From the NCBI RefSeq assembly GCF_003207795.1, contig NZ_NIRT01000006.1:1-64000 (forward strand): a stretch of DNA of 64,000 bases, in the 5' to 3' direction. This document shows, piece by piece, positions 45,880-53,662 of the stretch; within the stretch, counting starts at the first letter, position 1, and every line of letters starts with the position of its first letter. The translations under genes and the position numbers were made by a program. A model generated the notes under the pieces. The model ran no database searches. It saw only the letters and a program-made list of their open reading frames with translations, and was not told the origin of the DNA. This DNA is from Komagataeibacter nataicola. GTDB taxonomy: Bacteria > Pseudomonadota > Alphaproteobacteria > Acetobacterales > Acetobacteraceae.

Positions 45880-45908
45880 CTTATGCCATCGCCCTATTTA
45901 AACGTCAA
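45880..45908 (-). promoter_or_regulatory. Sigma-70-like promoter of the predicted small RNA
   Basis: On the minus strand TTGACG, 17 bases, CATAAG: five of six and four of six matches to consensus at ideal spacing. It lies just downstream of the direct repeat at 45942-45985. Confidence 0.55.
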
Positions 45909-45941
45909 CAATAAATATAAATAAAAATACGATTTTACTTT

Positions 45942-45985
45942 TTTTGCACTGCACAATCGGTATGGTTATTTTGCACTGCACAATC
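45942..45985. repeat. 17-bp direct repeat, possible operator pair
   Basis: TTTTGCACTGCACAATC occurs twice (45942-45958 and 45969-45985), 27 bp start to start. Each unit has a partial dyad, TTGcaCTGcaCAA. The pair sits between the divergent small RNA promoter and the MATE gene and could bind a regulator of either. Confidence 0.55.
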
Positions 45986-46144
45986 AAATTTTATTATATA
46001 CATCAACAACACGGCAATTTTCTGCCAGGCGGCAAAAACAGGCCGGACAGGGGTCTTGTGCCCGGTTTCAATGCCCCGCATCATGGGGCGTGACCATGGC
46101 GGCACCGGCCAGGCCGCCCCCACTGCAGCAGACAGGACACCCGA

Positions 46145-47578
46145 ATGGGGGGACAACCCGCGACCCGACCAAAAGCCGCATTCTGCACGGGCAGCATTGT
46201 CCGCCATGTCGTGGTCATGGCCGGGACGGGTGCCATCGGCCTGATGGCCGTGTTCCTTGTCGACCTGCTGAACCTTTTCTACATTTCATGGCTTGGCGAT
46301 CCCGCGCTGACGGCGGCCATCGGCTTTTCCGGTGTCATCAGCTTCGTGCAGATCGCGGTCTCCATCGGGCTGTCCATCGGTATCGGCGCCATTACCGGCA
46401 GGCTGATCGGCGCGGGCAAGATGGAGCAGGCGCAACGGGTCGCCTCCTCCTTCGGCATTGTCATGCTCGGCTGCTGCCTGCTCATCGGGGTGTTTACCGC
46501 ATGGCTCGCACCGCTCCTGCTGGCCCTGCTCGGGGCACAGGGTAATGCGGCACGGCAGGCGGCCACGTTCCTGCGCATCGTCTCGCCCGGGCTGCCGCTG
46601 ATCGCGGCAGGCATGGGGTGCTCGGGGCTGCTGCGCGCCATCGGGGCGGCCCGTATCTCCATGAATGTAACGCTGATCGGCGCCATGATCTCGGCCATAG
46701 CCGACCCCGTGCTGATCGTGGGCCTCGGGCTGGGGCTCAAGGGGGCGGCGATCAGCACCATTTTCTCACGCGGGATCGTGGCGCTGATGGGCTTTCGCTG
46801 CGCGCGCCGTCACGGCCTGCTGGCATGGCCCGTGCGCACCCATGTCGTGGCCGACACAAAGCTGGTGGGGCAGGTGGCCATGCCCGCCATCCTGACCAAC
46901 CTGGCAACGCCGGTGGGCAGCGTGTTCGTAACCCATGCCATGGCGGGGTTCGGACTGGCGGCGGTGGCGGGGCAGGCGACCATCGAGCGTATCGTGCCGG
47001 TGGCCTTCGCCTTTGTCTTTGCCCTGACGGGCTCGGTGGGGCCGATCATGTCGCAGAACCTTGGCGCGGGTAAACTCGACCGCGTGCGGGCGACACTCGT
47101 GGCCTCGCTGTGGCTGGTCGCGGGCTGTGTTGCACTGACATGGGCCATCCTGTTCCTGACACAGGACCTGGTGGTGCGGGTGTTTTCAGCGCAGGGCACG
47201 GCGGCGATGCTGATCCACCTGTTCTGTAACTGGACCATCGCGGGCTACGTGTTCATCGGCATGCTGTTCGTGGCCAATTCCGCTTTCAACAATCTGGGCC
47301 ACCCGCTGTATTCCACGCTGTTCAACTGGGGGCGGGCGACGCTGGGCACCATTCCGTTCGTGTGGATGGGCATGCGTTACGGGCCGGGCGGCGTGCAGGT
47401 GGGGCAGGTGCTGGGCAGCGTGCTGTTTGGCTCCTGCGCGGTGCTCACCGCCTTTTCCGTGGTGAGACGCCTGCACCCGGGCGACCGGGCCACGGAACAG
47501 GCCATGCCGGTCATTCCCCCGCCCCAGACCGGCGAAGCCGGGCAGATCGAACTCGACGAGCTCGACCACTCGGCCTGA
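46145..47578 (+). CDS. MATE-family multidrug efflux transporter
   Basis: 477 residues, about 12 membrane helices in two similar halves. The N-terminus VVMAGTGAIGLMAVFLVDLLNLFYISWLG and SIGLSIGIGAITGRLIGAGK, and in the second half GSVGPIMSQNLGAGKLDRV, are MATE hallmarks. Such proteins export cationic compounds using H+ or Na+ gradients across the inner membrane. AGGA lies 7 bases upstream. The upstream direct repeat suggests regulated expression. Confidence 0.92.
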   Translation: MGGQPATRPKAAFCTGSIVRHVVVMAGTGAIGLMAVFLVDLLNLFYISWLGDPALTAAIGFSGVISFVQIAVSIGLSIGIGAITGRLIGAGKMEQAQRVASSFGIVMLGCCLLIGVFTAWLAPLLLALLGAQGNAARQAATFLRIVSPGLPLIAAGMGCSGLLRAIGAARISMNVTLIGAMISAIADPVLIVGLGLGLKGAAISTIFSRGIVALMGFRCARRHGLLAWPVRTHVVADTKLVGQVAMPAILTNLATPVGSVFVTHAMAGFGLAAVAGQATIERIVPVAFAFVFALTGSVGPIMSQNLGAGKLDRVRATLVASLWLVAGCVALTWAILFLTQDLVVRVFSAQGTAAMLIHLFCNWTIAGYVFIGMLFVANSAFNNLGHPLYSTLFNWGRATLGTIPFVWMGMRYGPGGVQVGQVLGSVLFGSCAVLTAFSVVRRLHPGDRATEQAMPVIPPPQTGEAGQIELDELDHSA

Positions 47579-47654
47579 TCCCCGCGCCAGGGCATCCTGT
47601 CAGCAGGCAGGACCGAACGCCGCCCGCCCAGCTGCGGTGGAAAAGGCCGGCGCG

Positions 47655-48293
47655 TTACGCGTAATGGAACCAGTCGATCACGGCGGAAAAGGGCGGTGCC
47701 GCCGCATCGTGCTCCGAAACAATGGCCTGGCCATCGGTCACGGGCCATTCAATGCCCAGTGTTGCATCATTCCAGCGCAGGCTGCGCGCGCAGGTGGGGT
47801 CGGAGGGAGTGGTGCACTGCCAGTGCACCTCCGTATGGTCGGTCAATGTGCAGAAACCGTGCAGGAAGCCCGGCGGTATCCATAACTGGTTGCCATTCCC
47901 GGCATTCAGGGTAACACCCACCCATTGACCGAAGGTGGGCGAGCCGGTGCGCACATCCACCGCCACATCCCATATCGCCCCGCGCGTGCACCGCACCAGC
48001 TTGCCCTGCGCGCGGGGCGCCACCTGGGCGTGAAGGCCCCTCACCATGCCCCGTTGCCGCGACAGGCAATGGTGATCCTGCGCAAAAGGGCTGGCCATGC
48101 CGATCCGGGCCAGACCGGCTGCGCTGGAAAGCCCGCGTTCCTCTTCAATACGGGGCGGAGTAAACAAAAGCAGGCCTTCAAGCGGCAGAGCCTCGAGCTG
48201 AAGGGCATGCCCTGCCGCCATGCGGCCCAAATTCGGCCGGGCGCGGACAGAAGACTGCGTTTCCACTTTCAGCACGCTCGCATGGTCGGGCAA
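47655..48293 (-). CDS. RmlC-like cupin (dTDP-sugar 3,5-epimerase family), catalytic Tyr missing
   Basis: 212 residues. The core follows dTDP-4-dehydrorhamnose 3,5-epimerase: RGMVRGLHAQ (catalytic His), QGKLVRCTRGAIWDVAVDVR, SPTFGQWVGVTLNAGNGNQLWIPPGFLHGF and RSLRWNDATLGIEWP. The stretch that normally reads ...KCTDYYAPE and supplies the catalytic Tyr reads CTTPSDPT here. No other rml genes are nearby and about 45 unusual residues extend the N-terminus. It may be an isomerase-like relative with changed chemistry, or inactive. Confidence 0.75.
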   Translation of the reverse strand: MPDHASVLKVETQSSVRARPNLGRMAAGHALQLEALPLEGLLLFTPPRIEEERGLSSAAGLARIGMASPFAQDHHCLSRQRGMVRGLHAQVAPRAQGKLVRCTRGAIWDVAVDVRTGSPTFGQWVGVTLNAGNGNQLWIPPGFLHGFCTLTDHTEVHWQCTTPSDPTCARSLRWNDATLGIEWPVTDGQAIVSEHDAAAPPFSAVIDWFHYA

Positions 48294-48616
48294 TTGGTTG
48301 AATGCTGCATCATGGCCGTGCTCGCTATCCGGTCGGGTTATTTCATCACTTTGAAATGCAGTTTTAACGCAGCATCGGTTACGAACCGATTAAGGGCATA
48401 TTTTGAAATAACCATTTGATAAGAAATAAATATTTTTGGATTCTGCTTTTTTTGAAAAGGCAGCGTCATCTGAAACTGTCTGAAAAAAGCATCACCGAAA
48501 CCTTTTTCATGATTTCAGGACATAAGATCCGGACGCACAAAGCCCTCATGCAGCACATGAAGGCGTTGACGACATCATCAATAATTTAAAGTGTGGGGGT
48601 ACCAGATTAAGGAATC
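48294..48616. other. Intergenic region between the RmlC-like gene and tRNA-Ala
   Basis: It contains repeat copy 10 (48428-48510) and otherwise AT-rich sequence. I see no coding frame of substance and no further hairpin with a T-run. It should hold the promoter of the leftward RmlC-like gene and the 3' end of the tRNA transcript. Confidence 0.55.
48428..48510 (+). repeat. Three-stem intergenic repeat, copy 10 (diverged)
   Basis: Plus-oriented but eroded: ATATTTTTGGATTC opening arm, hairpin A (ctgcttttttt..aaaaggcag), hairpin B disrupted (tgaaactgtctgaaaaaagcatca), closing CACCGAAACC. It lies 3' of tRNA-Ala(GGC). Confidence 0.75.
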
Positions 48617-48692
48617 TGGTGGAGCCAAGGGGAGTCGAACCCCTGACCTCCTGAATGCCATTCAGGCGCTCTCCCAACTGAGCTATGGCCCC
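48617..48692 (-). tRNA. tRNA-Ala (anticodon GGC)
   Basis: A 76-nt cloverleaf on the minus strand. Acceptor GGGGCCA pairs with TGGCTCC, with A73 and an encoded CCA. The anticodon stem CCTGA/TCAGG encloses ATGGCAT, giving GGC. The T arm holds GGTTCGACTCC. It reads GCC and GCU alanine codons. Confidence 0.97.
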
Positions 48693-48745
48693 ACTGTTCC
48701 GACGGGTGCTGGCCATCTGCATGGCCACCGTGGTCCGGTGACGGG

Positions 48746-48774
48746 GGTATAACCTCAAGCGCAGACCGATGCAA
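48746..48774 (-). promoter_or_regulatory. Possible promoter of tRNA-Ala(GGC)
   Basis: On the minus strand TTGCAT, 17 bases, TATACC. The transcript would start near 48739, with a leader of about 45 nt before the mature tRNA end, to be removed by RNase P. Confidence 0.4.
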
Positions 48775-48792
48775 CCCCCTCCGGAAGATTAT

Positions 48793-49437
48793 TCACGGCA
48801 AGATAATGCCATGCGTGCGCAGGGCCGCGAGCAGCGGCAGCAGCGGCAGGCCCATAATGGCCGACTGTTCCCCCTCAATGCAGGAGAAAAGCTGGATCCC
48901 GCGCCCTTCAAGCCGGTAGCACCCCACGCAGGATAGAATCGCCTCGCCTTCGGCCGCCAGATACCACCCGAGAAAGGACTCGCTGAAGGCACGCATATGC
49001 AGCACGGGGCAGGCCACGTGATGCCAGACCTCGTGGCCATCGCGCAGCAGGCACACCGCCGTGTGCAGCACATGCGCGCGGCCGCGCAGGCGCAGCAACT
49101 GCGCGCGGGCCGTATCACAGTCTTCGGGCTTGTCGAACCATTCCTCCCCGCAGGACAGGATCTGGTCCGCGCCAATCACCACCGTGCCGGGGTCAACCTG
49201 CACAGCCCTGGCCTTGGCGCGGGCGAGTGCAAGGGCAGCAGCACTGGCGTCGTGCCCGGCACGGCGCTGTGCCGCGCGAATGGCGTGTTCATCCACATCC
49301 GCCGCCATGAACCGGGCCGAAAGTCCCGCCGATTCCATCAGGGCGCGCCGCGCCGTCGAGCGGCTGGCCAGTACTATCGGTGGCGACTCCACCTGTAATG
49401 GGGCGGGCTTTAGTACTAAACTGGAGTCGTCCGGCAT
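48793..49437 (-). CDS. Maf/Ham1-type nucleoside triphosphate pyrophosphatase
   Basis: 214 residues from ATG 49437 with GGAG 5 bases upstream. Family motifs: LASRSTARRALMESAG (SxxR nucleotide loop), VDEHAIR, VIGADQILSCGEEWFDKP and CYRLEGRGIQLF, the last pair framing the active site. Maf proteins hydrolyse non-canonical nucleotides. Its place beside hemE, with the putative origin between, is the usual alphaproteobacterial order. Confidence 0.9.
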   Translation of the reverse strand: MPDDSSLVLKPAPLQVESPPIVLASRSTARRALMESAGLSARFMAADVDEHAIRAAQRRAGHDASAAALALARAKARAVQVDPGTVVIGADQILSCGEEWFDKPEDCDTARAQLLRLRGRAHVLHTAVCLLRDGHEVWHHVACPVLHMRAFSESFLGWYLAAEGEAILSCVGCYRLEGRGIQLFSCIEGEQSAIMGLPLLPLLAALRTHGIILP

Positions 49438-49447
49438 CGCGCTCTCC

Positions 49448-49757
49448 GTACTGCGGAAGTGAAACATTTAATTCGGGGCTCTGGAGTACTGGGGTACATG
49501 GGGACAGTACTCCAAACAATTCTGTGCCGTACCGAGTACCGTGGACAACGTGTACCCGCCCCATTCCGGTGAGTTGTACACAGCCTTATGTCGGTACATT
49601 CGGGATAACTTTCCGACTCCGTGGGAATCCTTGGAGTCGGAAACGGTACACACTGTGGGGAAAACGGGGTACATTTTCGGAAACATGGGTACCCCGTGAT
49701 CCACAGCACTAAAAGCACATCAAGAAATTTCTTTCTCTTTTCTTTTATTGTTTTGAA
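49448..49757. other. Probable chromosomal replication origin (oriC)
   Basis: It lies between maf and hemE, the conserved site of oriC in many alphaproteobacteria. Twelve GTAC tetranucleotides occur in 49448-49692, where about one is expected. There are inverted repeats GGAGTACT/AGTACTCC (49483-49513) and CCGACTCC/GGAGTCGG (49613-49640), and a one-mismatch DnaA box TGATCCACA (49697-49705), with weaker relatives TTGTACACA and TTGTCCACG. An AT-rich tract (49717-49757) next to the box is a fitting unwinding element. Most genes rightwards read away from it. No perfect DnaA box was seen. Confidence 0.7.
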
Positions 49758-49844
49758 AGGGGCGCGCGCGTTGCGCCCTGCCCGCTATCCGTCAGCCCGA
49801 AAGTACGAGATAGTCCGGCCACAACGAAACAGAACGACGGATCG

Positions 49845-50906
49845 ATGACAGAAACACGCAAACCCCTGCTCGCCACCCTGTTGGGAGAGGCGACATGGCC
49901 CCCTCCGGTATGGCTGATGCGGCAGGCGGGCCGGTTCCTGCCAGAATTCCGGGCCCTGCGTGAAAAGGCGGATTTCATAACCCGCTGCATGACCCCCGAC
50001 ATGGCGGTCGACATTACGTTACAGCCCATCCGCCGTTTCGGCATGGATGGGGCCATCCTGTTTTCCGACATCCTGATCCTGCCCTGGGCCATGGGGCAGT
50101 CACTGGAATTCGTGCCGGGACGGGGCCCCGTTCTGGGGGCCGTGCGCTCACAGGCCGATCTCGACCAGCTTGATCCGGGCAGGGTGGCGCAGGCGGTTGA
50201 ACCGGTCATGCAGACCCTGCGCAGGCTGCGGGCCATTGTCGATGGGCCGGAGGCGATCGGTCCGGCACGACCGGGGCAGGTGACGCTGATCGGGTTCGCT
50301 GGCGCGCCGTTTACGGTGGCATGCTACATGGTGGAAGGCCATGGCTCGCGTGAGTTCGAGGAAACCCGCAGGCTCGCCTATACCGATCCCGCGTTTTTCG
50401 ATCGGCTGATCGACCTGCTCACCACGTCTACGGCGGATATGCTGTGCGCCCAGATCGAGGCGGGAGCCGAGGCGGTCATGCTGTTCGATAGCTGGTCAGG
50501 GCTGCTGCCGCCTTCGCAGTTCCGCAAGCATGTGATTGAACCGGCAAAACGCATTACCGCCATCATCAACGCCCGCCACCCCGGCGTGCCGGTCATTGGC
50601 TTCCCCCGGCTGGCGGGACTGATGGCAGTTGAATACGGGCGTGAAACCGGCGTGAACGCGATGGCGCTCGATACTGGGGCGGACATGAAGGCCGTAGCCG
50701 ACAAGGTGCCCGGCACGCTGGTGCTGCAGGGCAATCTCGACCCCATACGCGTTCTGGCTGGTGGCGAAGGCATGCGGGCCGAGGCGCGCGCCATCCGGGA
50801 TGCCATGAAGGGTCGCCCGCATGTGTTCAACCTTGGCCACGGCGTCATTCCCACCACGCCGCCCGAGCATGTGGGCGACCTGATCAAGACCATCCGGGAG
50901 GTCTGA
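49845..50906 (+). CDS. hemE: Uroporphyrinogen decarboxylase
   Basis: It converts uroporphyrinogen III to coproporphyrinogen III in haem synthesis. 353 residues. PPVWLMRQAGRFLPEFRALREK is the active-site signature with the Arg residues and LFSDILILP holds the catalytic Asp; GFAGAPFTVACYMVEG is the second signature. The HAD gene begins 3 bases after its stop, and hemJ follows, forming one transcript pointing away from the putative origin. Confidence 0.97.
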   Translation: MTETRKPLLATLLGEATWPPPVWLMRQAGRFLPEFRALREKADFITRCMTPDMAVDITLQPIRRFGMDGAILFSDILILPWAMGQSLEFVPGRGPVLGAVRSQADLDQLDPGRVAQAVEPVMQTLRRLRAIVDGPEAIGPARPGQVTLIGFAGAPFTVACYMVEGHGSREFEETRRLAYTDPAFFDRLIDLLTTSTADMLCAQIEAGAEAVMLFDSWSGLLPPSQFRKHVIEPAKRITAIINARHPGVPVIGFPRLAGLMAVEYGRETGVNAMALDTGADMKAVADKVPGTLVLQGNLDPIRVLAGGEGMRAEARAIRDAMKGRPHVFNLGHGVIPTTPPEHVGDLIKTIREV

Positions 50907-50909
50907 GCC

Positions 50910-51623
50910 ATGCTGCCCTCCGCCCTGCGCCCAGATGGCGCGCTCAGGCTGGTCATTTTCGATTGCGATGGCGTGCTGATCGACAGTGAAGGCCCCTCAT
51001 GCCGCATGATCGCCCGTACCCTGCGCGATTATGGCCCCGAGATCAGCGATGAAGACGCCGTGCGCCGCTTTGCAGGCCATGCCCTGACCGCGCTCAAGCA
51101 CGAGATCGAGGATGAGGAGGGCATCAGCCTGCCCGCTGACTGGCCTGCCCGGATGCAGCGCAACCTCGTCACCCTCATGCGCAATGAGGCGGAAACCATC
51201 GAGGGCGCGCCCGCCATGCTGCGTGGCGTGACAGAGCTGGGACTGCCCTACCGCATCGGCTCCAATTCCTCGGTGGAGGAAATGGAGGCCAAATTCGGCC
51301 GCACCGGGCTTGATGCGCTGATTGCGCCTGCCAGCATCCACTCCGCGCGTGACATGGGCCAGCCCAAGCCGGATCCGGCAGTCTATCTGGCGGCGGCAAA
51401 GGCGCAGGGCGTGCCGCCGGAATGCTGCATCGTTTTAGAAGATACCGATACCGGCGCCCGCGCGGCTCAGGCCGCGGGCATGGGCTGCGTGCTGCTGCGC
51501 GCGCCCGACCTGCCGGCTCCACAGTGGCCGGGGCTGCTGCGGATCGCGCATCTGGATGAATTCGTGCCGCTGCTTGCGCGCATCCAGGCCAGCCAGAAGC
51601 AGGCGGGCAGTGTGAATGGGTAG
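50910..51623 (+). CDS. HAD-superfamily hydrolase (subfamily IA phosphatase)
   Basis: 237 residues. Motif I FDCDGVLIDSEG (nucleophile Asp), motif II SNSS, Lys in GQPKPDPAVYLAA and motif IV VLEDTDTGARAA are all present, with a helical cap of subclass I. Related to beta-phosphoglucomutase and phosphoglycolate phosphatase; the substrate is not determined. GGGAGG lies 12 bases upstream in the end of hemE, and hemJ overlaps its 3' end by 8 bases, so it is locked into the haem operon. Confidence 0.9.
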   Translation: MLPSALRPDGALRLVIFDCDGVLIDSEGPSCRMIARTLRDYGPEISDEDAVRRFAGHALTALKHEIEDEEGISLPADWPARMQRNLVTLMRNEAETIEGAPAMLRGVTELGLPYRIGSNSSVEEMEAKFGRTGLDALIAPASIHSARDMGQPKPDPAVYLAAAKAQGVPPECCIVLEDTDTGARAAQAAGMGCVLLRAPDLPAPQWPGLLRIAHLDEFVPLLARIQASQKQAGSVNG

Positions 51624-52065
51624 CGCCCTCATTCCCTTCATGCTGTGGCTCAAGGCGTTCCACATCATGTCACTGATTGCGTGGATGGCGGGGCTGTTCT
51701 ACCTGCCGCGCCTGTTTGTCTATCACTGCCAGGTGGTGGCCGGTTCACCGGAATCAGCACGCTTCAAGGTGATGGAATACAAGCTGCTGCGCTTCATCAT
51801 GGCGCCCGCGATGATCAGCACTTTCGTGTTTGGCGGGCTGCTGGCCGCCATACCGGGGGTGATCGACTGGCATGCGGGATGGTGGCTGGTCAAGCTGGCC
51901 TGCGTGCTCGCCCTGGCGGGCTTTCAGGGGGCGTGCGGACGGTGGCGGCGTGACTTCGCCAATGACCGCAATACGCGGCCCGAACGCTTCTATCGCATGG
52001 CCAATGAAGTGCCGACCGTGCTGATGATGGTCATCGTCATCATGGTGGTGGTCCGCCCGTTCTGA
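51616..52065 (+). CDS. hemJ: Protoporphyrinogen IX oxidase HemJ
   Basis: 149 residues, four membrane helices. The family N-terminus LWLKAFHIMSLIAWMAGLFYLPRLFVYH carries the conserved His, and a conserved Lys lies in EYKLLRFIMAPAMI; the C-terminus has FYRMANEVPTVLMMVIVIMVVV. HemJ oxidises protoporphyrinogen in the inner membrane in place of HemG or HemY. Overlap with the HAD gene indicates coupling. Confidence 0.95.
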   Translation: MGSALIPFMLWLKAFHIMSLIAWMAGLFYLPRLFVYHCQVVAGSPESARFKVMEYKLLRFIMAPAMISTFVFGGLLAAIPGVIDWHAGWWLVKLACVLALAGFQGACGRWRRDFANDRNTRPERFYRMANEVPTVLMMVIVIMVVVRPF

Positions 52066-52095
52066 ACCGATCAGGCGGCCCCCGTCAGGCGTGGA

Positions 52096-52533
52096 TCAGA
52101 GCAGGGACTTGCCCTGCTTGAGCACGGCCTTGCAGACCTTTGTGGTGACCTTCTGCTTGATGTTGCCTTTCAGCGAGGACAGCGAGAAGGTATTGCCATT
52201 GCCGGTATCAAGAATGCCGTTCTGGCCGTTTGAATACTGGCTGCTCGAGGTATCGAGCCCGGCTTTCTGCTTCAGTGAGGAAAGCAGGGTGGAGGGGGTG
52301 TTGCCCTGCAGGTAGTTGTTCTGCACGCAGTAGCTCATCAGGCCCGTGACGTTGGAAGGGGCGAGCGAGGAAACGGAGGGCATGCTCATGCCACTGCCCG
52401 ACAGCAGGCTCGATGCGTCGCCGCCAAGCCCACCAAGGCTGCCAAGACCTTCGGCATGCACGGGGGCGGCAGAAAGGGCTGCCGCTACGGGCAGGGCGGC
52501 GAGAAGCGCCAGGAAACGGTTTGATTTTTTCAT
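52096..52533 (-). CDS. Secreted DUF2501 family protein
   Basis: 145 residues from ATG 52533. Signal peptide 1-26 (MKKSNRFLALLAALPVAAAL...APVHA) followed by a Ser/Gly-rich segment and the conserved YCVQNNYLQG..., LKQKAGLD... and KVCKAVLKQGKSLL. Two Cys residues may form a disulphide in the periplasm. The family (E. coli YjjA) has no assigned function. Confidence 0.85.
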   Translation of the reverse strand: MKKSNRFLALLAALPVAAALSAAPVHAEGLGSLGGLGGDASSLLSGSGMSMPSVSSLAPSNVTGLMSYCVQNNYLQGNTPSTLLSSLKQKAGLDTSSSQYSNGQNGILDTGNGNTFSLSSLKGNIKQKVTTKVCKAVLKQGKSLL

Positions 52534-52625
52534 GTGAATACTAACTCCTGAAAATGCGGTCCGAGTGAAAAAGCAGGGCCCGTGCACCCATTATAGGCCG
52601 CACGATGGCGGCGGCGATAGCCCGC

Positions 52626-52946
52626 TTACATCGGGGGAACAAGCAGCATGCCTTCGATCCTGAACAGGATCGGCAGCGCCAGGTACTGAATCAGCAGCAG
52701 CAGTACGAGCGGACTGAAATCCATGTTGCCAAAGTTGGGCAGCACGCTGCGGATGGGGCGTAGCACCGGTTCGGTCATGCGATACAGGAAATTGCCGATA
52801 TTCCACACGATCGGGTTGCGCTGGTCGAGAATGCCGAATGCCAGCAGGAAGCTGAACAGGCACGAGACCAGCACCACATAGGTGTAAAGCTGTATCAGTT
52901 CAGCCAGCAGGCTAAAGATTATGGGGATCAACGGGCCAACTTTCAT
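52626..52946 (-). CDS. YggT family membrane protein
   Basis: 106 residues from ATG 52946. Two hydrophobic regions (PIIFSLLAELIQLYTYVVLVSCLFSFLLAF and PLVLLLLIQYLALPILF) flank the signature FLYRMTEPVLRPIRSVLPNFGNMDFSPL. YggT proteins are implicated in osmotic tolerance and division-site organisation. The ribosome site is weak; the open frame extends to 53039. It is divergent from tRNA-Ala(CGC). Confidence 0.9.
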   Translation of the reverse strand: MKVGPLIPIIFSLLAELIQLYTYVVLVSCLFSFLLAFGILDQRNPIVWNIGNFLYRMTEPVLRPIRSVLPNFGNMDFSPLVLLLLIQYLALPILFRIEGMLLVPPM

Positions 52947-53047
52947 AGGTGACGACACACCGGAATCTAGTGTCGTCAGAGGGCGCATACAACCGCCATG
53001 AACCGCCATACCGGAGCGGGAAATTATATGTAGCCCCAAATTTGGCC

Positions 53048-53075
53048 TTGACTTGCGCCCGTTGCGGGTTATCTA
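53048..53075 (+). promoter_or_regulatory. Promoter of tRNA-Ala(CGC)
   Basis: TTGACT, 16 bases, TATCTA, ending 15 bases before the mature tRNA 5' end, so transcription would begin about 8 bases ahead of it. Confidence 0.6.
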
Positions 53076-53090
53076 TCGCGCGAGGATTGT

Positions 53091-53166
53091 GGGGCTGTAG
53101 CTCAGATGGGAGAGCGCCTCGTTCGCAATGAGGAGGTCAGGGGTTCGATTCCCCTCAGCTCCACCA
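53091..53166 (+). tRNA. tRNA-Ala (anticodon CGC)
   Basis: A 76-nt cloverleaf: acceptor GGGGCTG with CAGCTCC, A73 and encoded CCA; anticodon stem CCTCG/TGAGG (one G-T pair) with loop TTCGCAA giving CGC; T arm GGTTCGATTCC. It reads GCG codons, frequent in this GC-rich genome. Confidence 0.97.
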
Positions 53167-53219
53167 CGATCCCCCCTGATTTCATGAAAATTGCTGCGTT
53201 TCGTTCAGGCTGATGTTCT

Positions 53220-53576
53220 TCAGGTCTCCGTGTCGTCCGGCTCGACTGTGGCGAGCAGTTCGATCTCGGCAAGTTGGCCCGGCTGTTCAAACGGCTTGAC
53301 CAGACGCAACGTGGTGGCGGGGCAGGTACGGCCAAACAGATCGTTGAGCAGCGGAAAACAGGCGGCAAATCCCGCCGTGTCGTGCAGCATGAAGATGATG
53401 CGCGTGACGTTCTCCGCCCCCATGCCCCGGCTGGCTAGCTGGTCCATGCCCGTCATGAGCGCCTGGCGGATCTGGCCAAACAGTTCAGGGGGGAAGCCAC
53501 CGGTCTGCGCGTTGATCCCGGTCAGGTGCCGGAGGTGGAGTTCGGGCTGCGGGCGCAACGACGTGTTTTCTTCCAT
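53220..53576 (-). CDS. RidA/YjgF family protein
   Basis: 118 residues from ATG 53576 (ATG 53591 and an upstream open frame are alternatives; no clear ribosome site). LRHLTGINAQTGGFPPELFGQIRQAL and ASRGMGAENVTRIIFML match the trimeric RidA fold, and the conserved Arg is in CPATTLRLVKPF. RidA enzymes deaminate reactive enamines and imines; the C-terminal active-site pattern (AEIELLATV) departs from the classic IEIEAIA, so it belongs to a divergent subgroup. Confidence 0.8.
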   Translation of the reverse strand: MEENTSLRPQPELHLRHLTGINAQTGGFPPELFGQIRQALMTGMDQLASRGMGAENVTRIIFMLHDTAGFAACFPLLNDLFGRTCPATTLRLVKPFEQPGQLAEIELLATVEPDDTET

Positions 53577-53662
53577 CTGCAAAAGAATCATGAAGTCGCC
53601 ATGCTTTGTCCATAAAAATTTTTCCTTTCCCGAAACCACGCCCCGTCCGGTAAAGCACGGGC

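Larger units (their letters stand above)
45618..46144. other. Long intergenic region with a predicted small RNA and direct repeat
   Basis: This 527-base gap holds no protein gene I can support. It contains, right to left, the MATE gene leader, an AT-rich tract with a 17-bp direct repeat (45942-45985), a minus-strand sigma-70-like promoter (45880-45908) and a minus-strand terminator (45750-45785). The last 130 bases on the left are the leader of the membrane protein gene. Confidence 0.6.

Noticed and set aside
49468-49704. Open frames through the maf-hemE gap on both strands
   Set aside because: Several overlapping frames are open simultaneously because GTAC-rich DNA has few stops; no ribosome site or family match. 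Treated as origin DNA.
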